Below the pieces are notes generated by a model. That model had not been told where the DNA came from. It saw nothing but the letters and a program-made list of their open reading frames with translations, and ran no database searches. From Selaginella moellendorffii (lineage: Eukaryota > Streptophyta > Lycopodiopsida > Selaginellales > Selaginellaceae), in contig NW_003314262.1 in NCBI RefSeq assembly GCF_000143415.4, forward strand, positions 4,589,131 through 4,653,130: DNA of 64,000 nucleotides. Reading direction: 5' to 3'. The position numbers and the translations under genes were made by a program. Below, in pieces: positions 28,084-41,216 of this stretch. How positions within the stretch are numbered: position 1 is the first letter of the stretch; every line of letters begins with the position of its first letter.

Positions 28084-31014
28084 ATGAGTTTTAGTGCTAT
28101 ACAAAGTTCTAGCGGCTTCTTCACGCAAGACAACAAGATCAAGTATTTTCACTCCGGTAGACGCTCCAAGGCTCTGAATGTGGGCTCTTTCACCCAATTC
28201 TCAGCAGGTAGCTCTATTTTCTTGTGTGGCTTTTGTCGTCACAAGCTTGTTATTGTTTCAGGCCTTGTGCTGAGAGCTGGACTAGAAGTTCATGGTACTC
28301 TCAGCATTCAGTCCCATCCGTCAAGCAAAGAGGTGCCCAGGCTTTTCTTCTTCTGATCTGCTAGAGGTTTTTCCTTGATTGCAGAGCACGATNNNNNNNN
28401 NNNNNNNNNNNNNNNNNNNNNNNNNNNNNNNNNNNNNNNNNNNNNNNNNNNNNNNNNNNNNNNNNNNNNNNNNNNNNNNNNNNNNNNNNNNNAGAACTTG
28501 GACCCCAGTTTCCTCGGAGCTTGGAATGGATCGTTCACAACCAGTGCGAGGATGGGTCCTGGGATCAAGGAGAAGAAGATGTTCAACGGGTTTGCAGCAC
28601 ACTATCGTGTGTCACTGCTCTGAAAACATGGAACCGAGGGGAGTGTAGCATCCAAAGAGGTAAGCTCTTTCCCCTCTGGCATCTGTGAGAAAGAGAAACA
28701 GCGTTCTTCGTGCAGGTGTAAGCTTTTTAATGTCTCGGCTGCCACTAGTTCACAATAAACTTACAAAAGACATGAAAGCCATCTTGCATAGATTATTACA
28801 AGAGGGCAAATCATTGGATTTGGAGCTGAATTATGACGAATCTTTTGTTCAACATATTTGTGAACAGGGTCAGGAATTTCTTCAGAGGTAACTCCAAAGC
28901 TCTTGAGGTTCTTAAACAACAGTAACTTTTGTCATGATAATCAGGGTATCAAATGACGCGTTGGAGCAGTATCCGACCTCTTTCGTGCATATGCTTGAAG
29001 CGTTTCATGACCGTCCAAAGTGGCAACGTCTTCTCAGATATCAAAGTAGCAGTGGATCTTTATTCTCTGTAACACTGACGGCGTGCGCGTACATGCACAC
29101 TGGAGACAGAAAGTGCCTTCGTTTCCTAAACGGTCTTCTTGAGGGCCCATTGACCAAACCAAACAAGAACTTGAGTCAGCTGCTGCGACTTATAGACTGG
29201 CTTGAGCATCTGGGAATCGAAAGGTTCTTTGAGAAAGACATCGAGCAAACATTGATTCAAGCTTTCAGGTAAACTTCTTATCACTCGGAAAGTTTAGTAA
29301 CTTGTGAACAGATTTTGGAGGGGAAATGCCGCAGGTAGCGGAAGGCAACAACATCTAAAAAGCTTTGAAGATTCTGCTCTTTTGTTCCGGATTCTTCGTC
29401 GTCATGGCTACGAAGTCTCCCCAGGTAGAGTGAAGTGAAGATTTTTATATCATAGTGGCAGTAAAACAAGGATTTTCATGTGGCAGACGTGCTACATCAA
29501 CGAACATTCTGCGAGACACGCGATTTAAAGGAGCTGTCTTTGGCATCACATTTTCTCTTTCCTAGTGAAAGCAGAAAAATGCTAGACTCGATTCCAATCA
29601 TTGATGTCGCGAACCAAGAGGTTTACCTTTACTACAGTCCGATGTTCTTTCGCAAATGTTTTCTTTACAGACGACGTTTCCATGGTATAGTATACCGCAT
29701 CGGGTCCAGCACATTGAGTACATGACTAAATTTATGGCAAGTATGGATTCCATAAGCATGAGGTATGCGACAGCTTCCCGTAAATTAGAAGAGGTTTCTA
29801 AAATTTCTATTCAAAATTTTCCAGTGAACGTGCTTCGTTACTGGCCTTCACAAAGTTCGACTTCAATGCTTGCCAGAAGATCTATCAGTCGGATTTGCAG
29901 CGCGTTATGAGGTAGCTGTGTTCGATGTTTTGCTTCTTTCCTATATAGCTTTTGAAACGCAGGTGGAACGGAGAGTGCGACTTCGGACGTCTGGGTTTTG
30001 CCCGACAGAAAGAAGTGTTCTGTTTCTTTACCGCCGCTGCAACCATGTTCCAGCCGGAACTCTCGATGGCTCGCATTGTCTGGGCACAGATGAGTGTTCT
30101 TACGACAGTCATTGATGACTTTATGGACACGCACGATTCTCTTGACAATTTGAGGAACTTTTGCACTGCCGTGAAAAGGTACTACACATCTAAAGACTTT
30201 TCAGTATGTATAGTTTTTGTGTCTTGTGCTATCACACAGATGGGATCCGTCCGCCTTGGAGCTGAACGAAGCCGCTAGGATTATTTTTCAAGGATTGTTT
30301 AAGACGGTTACATGGACAGCCGAGTGTGCTTCCGCTGTACAAGGCAGAGATATGACGGCTAACTTACGAGCTCAAGTAAGTACCTCTTGGCACCTCTAGA
30401 ACACAGCCTTTCTAATTGGTTTTATCAGTGGGAAAGACTTTGCGATGCGTTTTTTCGCGAGGCAGAATGGAGGTTGACGAATCACTGTCCCAGCCTCGAG
30501 GAGTACATGGAAAACGGAATCACGTCCTTCGCGCTGGAACCCATCATCTTATCTGCAATCCTTTTCCTGGACGGGAAAGTTGAGTCGTCGGTTCTCGACC
30601 ATCCGGACTGCATCAACATGTACGTGAGGGTCTCAACGATTGGGAGGCTGCTCAACGACATCCAAGGCTTTCACGTAAGCTTTCATCTTCTTATTTTTGG
30701 ATGTTTACCCGAGATCTTTCCCATTCCAGCGCGAGAGCAGCGGGGGGGAATTCTCGTGGATTGCAATCTACATGAAGGAACACCCGGGAACGAGTGTTGA
30801 GGACGCTGTGGTGGAGATAAGAAAGATTCTGAATGCGACGATGGAGGAGCTGGTTGAGGACGTGCTCCGGCCCAGAGCAGTGCCCAAGAGATGCAAGCGC
30901 GTGTTTGAGAACACGATGAGAATTCTCAACTTTGTCTACCACAAGGGCGATGGATTCAGCACGGACGAGCTACGAGGCCACGTCAAGCAAGTTCTTTACG
31001 TGAAACTGGAATAA
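28084..31014 (+). CDS. Diterpene synthase A (class I, kaurene synthase-like), 13 exons, assembly gap in exon 3
   Basis: Exons: 28084-28207, 28262-28332, 28385-28659 (100 Ns inside), 28716-28887, 28945-29268, 29312-29424, 29487-29620, 29671-29762, 29825-29911, 29963-30178, 30240-30375, 30429-30674, 30730-31014. All visible exons join in frame without stops. The N-terminus is Ser-rich and plastid-transit-like. The beta/gamma region is followed by SFEDSALLFRILRRHGY where class II enzymes carry DxDD, so class II activity should be absent. Class I motifs are present: DDFMDTHD and NDIQGF(H)RE. It should ionise a diphosphate such as ent-copalyl diphosphate supplied by another enzyme; product unknown. 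Intron positions match copy D exactly. Confidence 0.8.
28393..28492. other. Assembly gap, 100 N
   Basis: Exactly 100 unknown bases inside exon 3 of synthase A. By alignment with copy D about 90 bases, including the SAYDMGW motif, should lie here, so the gap size is close to real. Confidence 0.95.
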
Positions 31015-34000
31015 TCTTTAACTGGCTGGGCTAAGTAGAAACAATCATTTAAAGATGTTAGAAATAATGTTTAAACTGTGCAATTATTTGGCAAATCTAT
31101 CTTGAAGGACACAATATGGTACTTCAGCGTGAAGGCTGGGGGATGCGATGGAGCCACAGGTGTCAAGACGCTACTCCCTACGTTCCCATGTGGAAAAGGG
31201 TAGTGGAATCACCATGGATGGGCAACCTTGGTTAGCTTCATCCGCAACATGCTCTCCTGGATACTAGCTAACGACGGCACGGAACAAAGGTAAGTCTAAC
31301 TGCTGAAATGCTGCCTTGTACTTGTGAGTATGTTCAGCTCGGCTTGCGGTAGCCTGGCCCTGGGCACACTCCCACTCTGGAGGGTGACCAGTCTGTCAAG
31401 CTCCTTAGACTGACCACATGTCACTCAAGGACACATGGATGCCACATGGCTACCATATGGCACTTTTAACTTCCCAATGGCTCGGCTACTTGGTGGAGCA
31501 CTTAGTTCGGACAAGGGACCACTATCCACTTCCTAGCCAGACTAGAGATTAGCCTTGATTTGACAGACTAAGTGTTGAGCACCCAGCTCCATAAAGGGGT
31601 AGCTGTGGCCAAGGCTCACCCTCACACTTGCACTCGCCCGCGAATCCACTTAAGTGGTTGCCCATTTAGCCTTCTTTCACGTTGGGTCAGGATGACACCC
31701 AACCTACCTCACACTGTGAAGACTAAGTGGCCAGCCCAAGGCTGGGCACATGCATCACATTGATTAGCCCGAGAGTCCTATGCAGGCAAAGACATTATTA
31801 CACCCTTAATGGGACTAATTTGTTGCCAACACCTAAGTGTAGAGGCTCCCTCTTGGGAAGGTGGACTTACCATGCCAACAAGCCTCAAAGTCTTGCCTTG
31901 GCATTTGGCACTCAACCTAGAGCTCCATCCCTAGCTTGGAAGAATCACGATGCTCCAAATCTAGGCAAGATTTGGACACGTGTATATAACAATATGTACA
32001 ATCTCATTTTGCTTAGCATTCAATTCTATATATAATATAATAATTTGGTAGTCAAATCTTGAACCTGAATCATAATCAGTCCAGTTTAAGTGGTTTATCA
32101 TGTTAAAATTAAATGTTTAAATAAAGCTATATTTTCTTTTGTGTAATTCTCATCAATTTGATCATAAAAAAAATTGCTGCGCATTGTGTTGCAGCAACAT
32201 TTGGTTTGTTTTTGTTTTTAAATATTTTTTGTTACGAACCATCCTCGGCCCATATTTTGCCACATGGCCCTTACATTTGTTCCTATATAATTTGTTCAAA
32301 TTCAAGTCCTGGCTCAAATTTTTGATTGCCATGGTGATTTTGACCATGGCTTTTCCAACCCTTTCGTCAAGAGCACTACAAGAGCATACACGGCTTCAAG
32401 CATTTAATTCAAACAAATTAACAATAAATCTGAAATTTGGAATTGCTCATGGCTCAAGCTCTTTCAAGTTTATTTCCTTACGCACTTACTGCAAGATAGG
32501 GTTTAGCATCTAATACAGAAAACAATACACCACATCCTTCACCCAGCTTCTCTGAAGTCCTTAAAAGGAACTCTCTATCCAGATGCACAATGATCATTTT
32601 CCTGGATTCTAGTGTTAGGTGTACAATGTTAAAGTGGTAGATTACTTGAGATGGGCTTTTAGAGGTAATTTGTGTTTCTCGCGTATTAGTTCTCTTGTGA
32701 ATTTCAGGTTGCTATGCAATGCTATCAGCAGCAATCAAGAGGACACGGAATTGCTAGTTTGTGTGTTTTGAAATCTAGAAATTGTTAAAAGAAGCACTAG
32801 AAGATTTCACGAATAGATATTTGTATTATAAAGAAAGCAATTGAAAAATAGACAAGAGACAAGTGTATTTATTTCTGGTTGTTGGCAATTTCTATGGCTG
32901 AATTTTTTGGTGTCTCAAAATGGACAATAATATTTGCCTCATTCAATAGAAAGAACCTTGTTGGTTTTGAAGACATATAAATGGCAATTTTTTTTAGAGA
33001 CTCAATAGCAAACTTGACCATAAACCCTTCATCCAAATTATAAATTTTATCCACCATTTTATCACACACTGTAACTCGATATTTCATCATGTCATTTGAT
33101 ATAATAGAATCAGTTATTGTAGTTGATTTACAAGGGATGGAACACCTTTTACACTTTGCACAAACAACAAAACCATCTTCTCTCTCCTCTAACATTATGA
33201 AAGAGCAAAATGAGCAAAGACTTTCAACTTGACTGAGGCTTTGTTAGTTGTCAGGGATGAAATATCCATTAATCTGTATAATTAGAAGTTAGAGTTGAAA
33301 GGAGATATAAACAACTTACATTACCTTGTCTTTAGAAGTGAGGCCATGGTGTGTTTTATGAACTTCATTGAACCTTTGAATTTCGTTTGAATCAACTAGT
33401 GGCAAAAATAAAGTACTTCCAGGTGTTGCTAAATCACCTGATATACTCATGCTTTTCATAATATTAAAAAAAAAACTTTGACATGTATCCAGCATATAAA
33501 TCTGCTACAATATGATGATACTGCTCTTCATGCTCCAAATGCATATAGACCTGTGAAAATATCTTAGAAATAGAAAATTAAATAGTAAAAAACATTACGT
33601 CCAAAGGATTATCAGAAGAAGCAATCCTTATTTTAGGAAAAACACTAGTGTTGATTACAATAGCATGTATACCTAGGCAAAAAGAAAATCAAAACTACAG
33701 AAAAAAAAAAAAGGATTTCAAAACCATATGTAGATAAAATCTTCAGCTCAAGAATCTTGGTTGAATTTTCTTTTTCAAAGACAAGTGATTTAGGATGGTC
33801 AACTTTGTTCTCTTTGCTTGTGAAACTAGAAAAGATAAATCAAGAAATACTAAAGAATAAAGAGAAAAACCAAACCTTCATAAGAATTTGTTTCTGTTGA
33901 CAAATCCTCAATGGGTGACAACTGAACAATATCCATAGCACAACCCAAATCTGACATATCTATGAGATTGATTAAACAGAATTACCTCTAGTTAATTTAT

Positions 34001-34618
34001 ACTAGAAAAAAGAGCCAAAAATAAACTAGACTTCACTTTTAAGAATCGAAAACAAAAAAGAATAAAAATTAAAATCTGTCAACTTGCCAAACTTAGGGTT
34101 AGGGCAGACAATAAACCAATTCCACAGGTGACAAACCTTTTCAACCTTTTCAACCTTTTCGTGCACTCGTTGTAAACATCCTCCAAGCTGAAGCTAGAAG
34201 CAGTCTGACTCCACTCCTTGGCTGCTACAATCTCCCTTCGTCCATCGCTTTAAAAAAGAGGAAGGAATAGGAATAGAAAGATTGTCGTTTGTTCACGTGT
34301 CCAAGTCAAAGCCCAGCATTTATGTCATGGTTTCCTCCAAAACTCAAGGTTCAGTCACCATCCATCAATTGAGCCTCAATTTGCTCTTCCCAACGACTCC
34401 TCTTTCAAAGTACTCTCCCTCCTCCCCCACTGCCCACTCGCATAATAGGGAGCCATATGGAGGAAGATCTAAGCTCCATCCATGGATGTGTTCCAGATTG
34501 ATTAATTGATTCTGGGCAATCAATCAGTACTGCCATGGTTGGTTTTTGATCCTGGATCGTGGCTCTCAGCTCAAACCTCTAGGGAGAGGCAATCCTCAAT
34601 CAATTCAATAGTCCAAAT
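31015..34618. other. Unassigned intergenic sequence
   Basis: Contains one minus-strand open frame at 32869-33195 with a CxxCxxC start (VCAKCKRCSIPCK) and YRVTVCDKMVDKI, vaguely like the zinc-bearing C-terminal OB domain of RPA1, which plant Helitrons sometimes carry. I do not trust this enough to call it. A short minus-strand stretch at 34140-34240 also reads like an exon (EWSQTASSFSLEDVYNE) without recognisable family. Confidence 0.3.
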
Positions 34619-34922
34619 ATGATTTTTTTGATGCTTCCCAAGGACAAGAGCAATCCATTGGAGCCAGTGGAGAATGCGGTGGCCGGGAACGATGATAGCA
34701 TTGTGATTGATCTCAAGGGGGCCCTGCTCAAATCCCCGAGCTGGTTTCAATACTTCATGCTTGTCGCAATTGAGGCTGGGAGCCCCCTATGAGTGCTCCT
34801 CCTCTTTTTCATTCTTCCCTTCACATGGATCATTGGCTGCCTCGTCCATCCAGCCCTGGAGCTCCAGATTCTCTACTTCATGGCAGTGGCTGGATTGAGG
34901 TCCTCGGCAGTGGAACTTTGAG
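34619..34922 (+). pseudogene. Glycerol-3-phosphate acyltransferase (GPAT) N-terminal relic
   Basis: From ATG 34619 the frame reads to IVIDLKGALLKSPSWFQYFM, then LVAIEAG, and after a TGA at about 34790 continues through a hydrophobic VLLLFFILPFTWIIGCL to FMAVAGLRS. This follows the start of plant GPATs of the cutin/suberin type, in which a HAD-like segment DLDGTLL is followed by a membrane segment. Asp-Gly-Thr is changed to Lys-Gly-Ala. The TGA sits where the family has Arg (CGA). The acyltransferase domain is absent, so this is a dead fragment. Confidence 0.65.
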
Positions 34923-34929
34923 AGCTCCC

Positions 34930-36219
34930 TTGCAATTGCCATTCTGGACATAGAACCCAACTAATGCATTGTACATTACATGGTTTCTTTGGCTCATGCT
35001 CCAAAACCACACATTGATGATACAAAGTGGTTAGAAAAATTTATAAATTAACCACTGTTGGATAATAGAATATCCTAGAATATCCAAGCATATTTTAAGT
35101 ATATTCATTACCATCCCAATCCACAGGTTTGCTTAAGCAAACCAAAAATCATATAATAGAACTATAAAATCTATAATATTGCAAAAGGATATTTTGTAAT
35201 AATAGAAATGATTTTTTTTCATAAATTATCTTAATGAAAATTGAGGTAGAATGTTAGACCTAATGAATATGCAAGGATGTAAGTTCTATTGGGAAAATAG
35301 ATATAATACTTTATAAGATCTATAACTATATATACATATATACATGTATTACCATTTTTGGGTAATATGCTAGTTATAGTAGTATAGTATATGGACATTC
35401 TCCAAGGGTCAATTAACATATTTATTCCCATATCCTTCCAATGTCATGCTATCATCAATTAAGTATCATCTAACATTATTTATATAGTTTTATCCTCTTT
35501 AAATTGACTTTCCCCCCTCTTTTCTCCTCTTTCCTTTCCTTTCATTTCCTCTCCTCTCCTCTTTCTTCCTCTGAGACATGATTACATGACTTTTTCTATT
35601 CTTAGTGTTTTACCATATTTTGTTGATATGGCGTATGATCATAATATAAATTGGAGAGTTATAAATGATTTAGTCTAGTTCTTGGAGGGTGTTAAAAAAA
35701 TTGGGAAGACAATATTTACAAATTTGAATGAATTTTTACTGATAAGAAATTTGATTGTTTTAGAGATAGGTATGAAAAGAAATTCTCAACCTTTTCTTAT
35801 TTTTCAGCCTTTGATATCTTCTGAAATTTTTAGTGTTTTTCCTCATTTACAACATTTCCTTTTCTTGGCACATTGATTATTTGTGATTTTTATGATTTTT
35901 ATTCTTAATCTAATATTGAGTTGAGTGTTTTCCATTTTCCTTGTACTAATCTAGATGTTAAGTATGTGTATGAAGCATTCTTCCTCAATTTTTCATACTT
36001 TTTCCTCTTTATCTTAACACTTCAAACTTTTTTTTTTCTTTAGAGGGGGTATAGAGGACAAATAGGAGTCTTGCCCCAATGATGGAGTAAGGAAGTGGAG
36101 TGAGGACAAATGAATGAATTATGGGATGAGCATAATGAGTTTGAATGCAACATTTAATCTTGATATAGGGAAGCCAACAAATATGATAGTGGAGTAAAGT
36201 TAAATATACAAAGTGAGAC
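34930..36219. other. Unassigned AT-rich sequence
   Basis: Very AT-rich, with a CT-rich stretch at about 35505-35575 (CCTTTCCTTTCATTTCC). No gene or RNA is supported. Confidence 0.35.
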
Positions 36220-37090
36220 GTAAGTGATTAAATTTTCCATTCTACTTTAGTCACTTAATCACACTTTTGATTATTTTGAAGAGTTTAACTCACAACTTCT
36301 ATAAGTCCTATTTTCAACTTGGGGACTCAAGATTTTATATTTTTTTCCATGATGGAACATCATGTTTATGGTACCCACAGTGCATAGTTATGTTTATTAT
36401 GGGATTGGATACATAAAGCACTTAGACCAAGTGTAAAGACTAAGTGGTGTAAATGTCATTCAAAGGGCTAGTAACCATTGACATCTCGACCCATTATATT
36501 AAAGCCATATCCATTTACCCTTATTTCATTGATAATCCAAAACCACCTGTATCTCTCAAAGATTGAGCCACATATCCATGAGTGGTCATCCTAAGACCAC
36601 ATTTTAGCATCTTTAGGATGCCTAGAGACATAAGGAACATTTTTCCCCAACATCTCTTCTTTAATCTCTACCAAGTCCCTCTCCATCCATAGTTGTGCTT
36701 GCTAACACTAATACTAGGTTAGGCCCTTCTTAAACTCCATCTTAGATTCCTTCTTGGACTCTATCTTAGAGGCCTTCTCAAACTCTTTTTTGGACTCCTT
36801 CTCAAACTCCATTTTGGATTCAGTCCTAACACTTTTATGTGTCATGACACTTGTTATGTGTCAATCTTTCTTATGTCCCTTTCTAGAGACTCATTCACCA
36901 ATCATTTCATGCTCATTCCTTAAGCACATCATTTGGAGTTTCACTCTTGCTCTCGCCCTTCTAAGTTGGAACTTTTGAGTTTTTGGTCTCAATGTGTTAC
37001 ACTCGTTGGACGTTCATTTCAACCACTACTATATGGGACACTTTCGGCTCCACTTTGGGGCTTAGAGATTTGTATTTCATATAAGGATGA
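36220..37090 (-). repeat. LTR-like repeat, copy 3 (heavily C-to-T decayed)
   Basis: Matches copy 1 from its start (GTAAGTGATTAAATTTTCC) to about 36720, then jumps to the minisatellite part and follows copy 1 to 37090, so about 700 bases corresponding to 4982-5670 are missing. Many differences from copy 1 are C to T or G to A, as expected from methylation decay. Confidence 0.65.
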
Positions 37091-37094
37091 ATAT

Positions 37095-38600
37095 AACAAG
37101 TTTAAATAAAACTTTTCTATATGTGTTTACTTGGAACATACTATTAGGTCTTTGGGAGCAAATGGAGGATGCTTCTTGATAATATAAAAAGATTTTGTTA
37201 TATTATAATCGGTACATTTTTATATATAACACACTATATGTAAACGTTGCAAAAATATTGGTATGTATGCTTGTCACATAAAGTCCATGCAAAACTATTG
37301 TCACATAAAATCCACTCTATATACCATCTCCCATTCAACACTTGCCAAAGAGAGGTGACTATACCTCAGCTTATACGTAAATTGTTCCAGGTCATAGTAA
37401 TGGTCCTCAACCTTTATGTTGGAGGAGTAAGTCATTGCTTTAGGAAGGTGGTACTTGCCCATACTTCCAATAAAGACCTGGATACAAACCCACTACTTGG
37501 TGCCAAAGAACTCCATGCCCATTGTGAAATGATGAAGCATATGCAACTCTAGGGTAGTATCACCATCACTACAGCCTTGAAGAATGTCCTCACATGTCAT
37601 GACCTCTGAAATGCAAACACATAACCACTCCTCACTAGTAAAACACTCATCTCCACACTGAAAATCTGAGAGAGATTTATAAGAGGTCCAGCGAGTTTAA
37701 AACATATGTTAAAGTGTGAAGTCAAATATCTCTTCTATAATGTTGTGTACAGTGTGTAGTGTAGTGGACATTGCATAGTGTAGAAAGCCTGCACACAAAC
37801 CATTGGTGACCACCTTTGTGTCTACACAGAGAATGCAATGCACAATGGCGAGCTCAAGGGTGTCTTGGTACCATGCACCAACCTTCACCATTACAAACAT
37901 CAATATCTATCCTTGTAGAGCTTCATTTCACATCACCAATCAAGGTGTGCTAGCCATTTGGATCACCTTCTGCTATAGTCCACATGGCATTCAGTGGCTC
38001 TCACACATGTGGGGCATAGACGCAAAAATCCTTCTCAAATGCCACCTACTACTGCGTATTGAAGTGGTGCATCCTTTCACTCGTTGCACACTATATGGAG
38101 CAATACAACTATCCATAGGCAGTAAAGTTGCATCTTCATTGTGAGGATCTAGAACATTAGTATTCCAACTATATAAACCTAAGCTAACATCACACCCCTT
38201 TCTGAAAAAAGTCTGTTGGTCTTTAGCAGTCACTAGAATAGGGTGCATAGCTGGTGGAACTGCTCCTGATCAACCCAGAGCCTCAAGTGGTATCTGGTGA
38301 CCTTATGCTCCTTCAGCCAGATACAGTGGTAGCAGTGGACTTCATCACTCTTGGTATGCTTCCGGATTTGTTTGAAGGGATTTGTCGTTTGACACCTGGC
38401 AAAGTAGAAGAGCTCATGATGGTCCTACATGAAGCTTCAGCTCTGAGACGTGGAAAACGTCATGTAGCTGTGAAGAGCTGGGAAATTGCAATTGGTAAGC
38501 AACTTCATTGACTTGAGCCAACATGTCAAAGGGTCCAAAGAACTTTGGATGCAACTTCTAATGAGCTGAAGCCTGATGTCCCAAAGTATGCTGCTCTGGA
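37095..38600. other. Unassigned sequence between repeat and synthase B
   Basis: Only short frames on both strands; an 85-codon plus-strand frame at 38254-38511 is unrecognised. No gene is called. Confidence 0.3.
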
Positions 38601-38604
38601 CGGA

Positions 38605-40272
38605 ATGGAAGCCATCTTGCATAGACTACTACAAGAGGGCAAATCACTGAACGTGGAGCTGAAATTATGATGAATCTTTTGTTCAGTCAAGAATTTCTTC
38701 TGAGGTAACTTCAAAGCTCTGGAGGTTCTTAAACAGCTTTTGCTGATAACCAGCGTAGCAAATGACGCGTTGGAGCAGTATCCGACTTCTTTCGTCCATG
38801 TACTTGAAGCGTTTCATGACTGTCCAAAGTGGCAACATCTTCTCAGATATGAAAGTAGCAGCGGATCTTTATTCCCTGTCACGCTGACAGCATGCGGTTA
38901 CATGCACAGCGGAGACAGAAAGTGCCTTCGTGTTCTTGAGGGCCTATTGACAAAGCCAAACACCGCTTAAGTCAGCTGCTGCTGTAGACTGGCTTTAGCA
39001 TCTGGGATTCGAAAAACTTCTTTGTCACTCGGATAGTTCAGATAATGGAGAGAAAATGCAGTCAGAAACATCTAGAAATCTTTGACTGCTCTTTTTGTTC
39101 CGGATTCTTCGTCATCATGGTTACGAAGTCTCTCCAGGTCGCCTAGAGTGAAGCTTTTTATACCATAGTTTTAACAGGAAGACAAGGATTTTCATGTGGT
39201 AGACGTACGGCATCAGGAGCTATCTTTCGTATCACATTTTCTCTTTTCTACTGAAAGCAGAAAATGCTAGACTCGACTCCTTATTCTCGCAAACGAAGAG
39301 GTTTGCCTTTCCTATTCCGATGTTGTTTTGCTAACATTTTATTTACAGACGACGTTTCCATGGTATGAGGTACATATGCTATAACTTCCAGTGAAACTTC
39401 CTATTAAAAATTTTCCAGTGAACGTACTGGCCATCACAAAGTCCGACTTCAATGCTTGCCAGAAGATATATCAGAAGGATTTGCAGCGTTTTATGAGGTA
39501 GCTGATATTTTGCCTCTCGCTTATCCAGCGCGTGAAACGCATGTGGAACGAAGAGTGCGACTTTGAACGTCTGGGTTTTGCCCAACACAAAGACGTGTTT
39601 TGCTTTTGTACTGCTGCTGCAACCATGTTCCAGCCGGAACTCTCGATGGCTCGCACTGTCCGGGCACAGACGAGTGTTCTTACGACAGTCATTGACGACT
39701 TTATGGACACGCACCATACTCTCAACAATAATTTTAGCAGGCCATAGAATATTTTCGTCGTTCACAGTGCAAAAGTTTCCGAATGTGCTTGGTTTAGAAA
39801 CACCGAAGATCATGGAATGACCCCGATGCGTTTTTTTGCGAGGTAGAATGGCCAGCCTCGAAGAGTACATGGAAAACGAAATCATGTCTTTCACGCTGGA
39901 TCTTATCTGCTTTCTTTTTCCTGGTTGAGAAAGTTGAGTCGTTGGTTCTAGAAGATGAATGTACCAGAGGACCTCCACGACTGGGAGGCTGCACAACGAC
40001 ATCCAAGGCTTTCATGTAAGGTTTTATCTTCTCGTTTTGGATGTTTAACCGAGCGAGATCTTTCACCATTTCCATTTACACGAAGGAACAACAGGGAAGG
40101 ACGCGGTGGTGGAGATGAGAAAGATTTTAATGGTCCAGAGTAGACTAGTGCCCAAGAGATGCCAGAGAACGTCATGAAAATTCTCAACTGTGTGTAAAGT
40201 AAAGGCGATGGATACAGCACGGACGAGCTACGAGGCCACGTCAAGAAAGTTCTTCATGCCAAATTAGAATAA
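38605..40272 (+). pseudogene. Diterpene synthase B, pseudogene
   Basis: Parts of exons 4-10 and 12-13 are present in the usual order. Exon 4 is partial at 38605-38705, exon 5 is near 38756-38968 (SVTLTACGYMHSGDRKC), exon 10 is near 39537-39730 and still holds the DDFMDTH motif, and exon 13 runs to 40272. Exons 1-3, most of 8 and 11 are missing, and the remaining exons carry deletions and frameshifts. It is clearly non-functional and related to copies A and D. Confidence 0.8.
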
Positions 40273-40359
40273 TTTATAATATTCTGCCACAAGCTTTAGA
40301 ATTGCCGGAGGAGACCACGGCCAGCTTGTCGCTAAAGAAGTGAACAACTTTGTGGTTTC

Positions 40360-40470
40360 TCATTACCTTTTCTATATACCAACTATCTCATGTTATATGA
40401 GATTCCATTTTAAGAAATACAAGTAAATAATCAATGAGATATTGTGAAGTTAACTTGTTGTCCTTTGATT
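40360..40470 (+). pseudogene. Weak ICT1-derived fragment after synthase B
   Basis: The stretch TACAAGTAAATAATCAATGAGA, split around 40421-40442, matches the ICT1-like pieces at 27690 and 57027 in the same position relative to a synthase gene. It is short and decayed. Confidence 0.4.
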
Positions 40471-41216
40471 ATGATGCTAGATTGTCTACATTGATGTGTG
40501 TTTTATATTTCTTGCAAAGGTATTTATTACAAAGAACAACCCATCTATTGTCAATGGTACAACCATCTTTTATGAAAGTGCATTTGTTATTAAGCTGGTA
40601 GTAATTAAGATAACCATCAACACAATAAATTGTTTCAATATTAAATTCTTTTGGATAATTCTTAGAGTATTCATTTTTTACTTTTCATGCAAGGGCTTCT
40701 GGGATTTAAATTACCACATGGACTATGTATTATATGATTTATAATTATGTTATACAATTTGGGTTCTAGCAATGGGTATAGCAATTGTGCAGTAATAAAT
40801 TTGTTAACTGAGTCACAATTTTTTATTTTATCTTCGCTTTATAACATTGCTAAGAAATGATAATGAGGCAAACTTTATTTTTCGAATTCAATAACATAAA
40901 CATATGCAATGCACTCCCAAAACTTTCTTTGATGCTTATATCATGTAAGAATTATTTAAGTTTTAAGTTGAAAACTCTTGAAATAAGATCAAGTTGATCC
41001 TTAAGTGATTCATTTAACTGTAAGTTTTGCCAATTTTAGACCATTTTGGATTGCATGTAAATGTAATGAATAAATTAGCTTTCCAAAATATGTGATAATA
41101 ACAATATCATCTTGATAATGTTGCTGTATTCCTTGTGGGCTATCATGAAATGTAAAATAATTTTTCCAAGTTTAACATTATTAATAGGAACTCTATTGCT
41201 TACATAGTCTATAAGA

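Noticed and set aside
32869-33195. RPA1-like zinc OB-domain gene
   Set aside because: Only a CxxCxxC start and a loose hydrophobic pattern agree; the rest of the family signature is missing and flanking DNA has no supporting exons.
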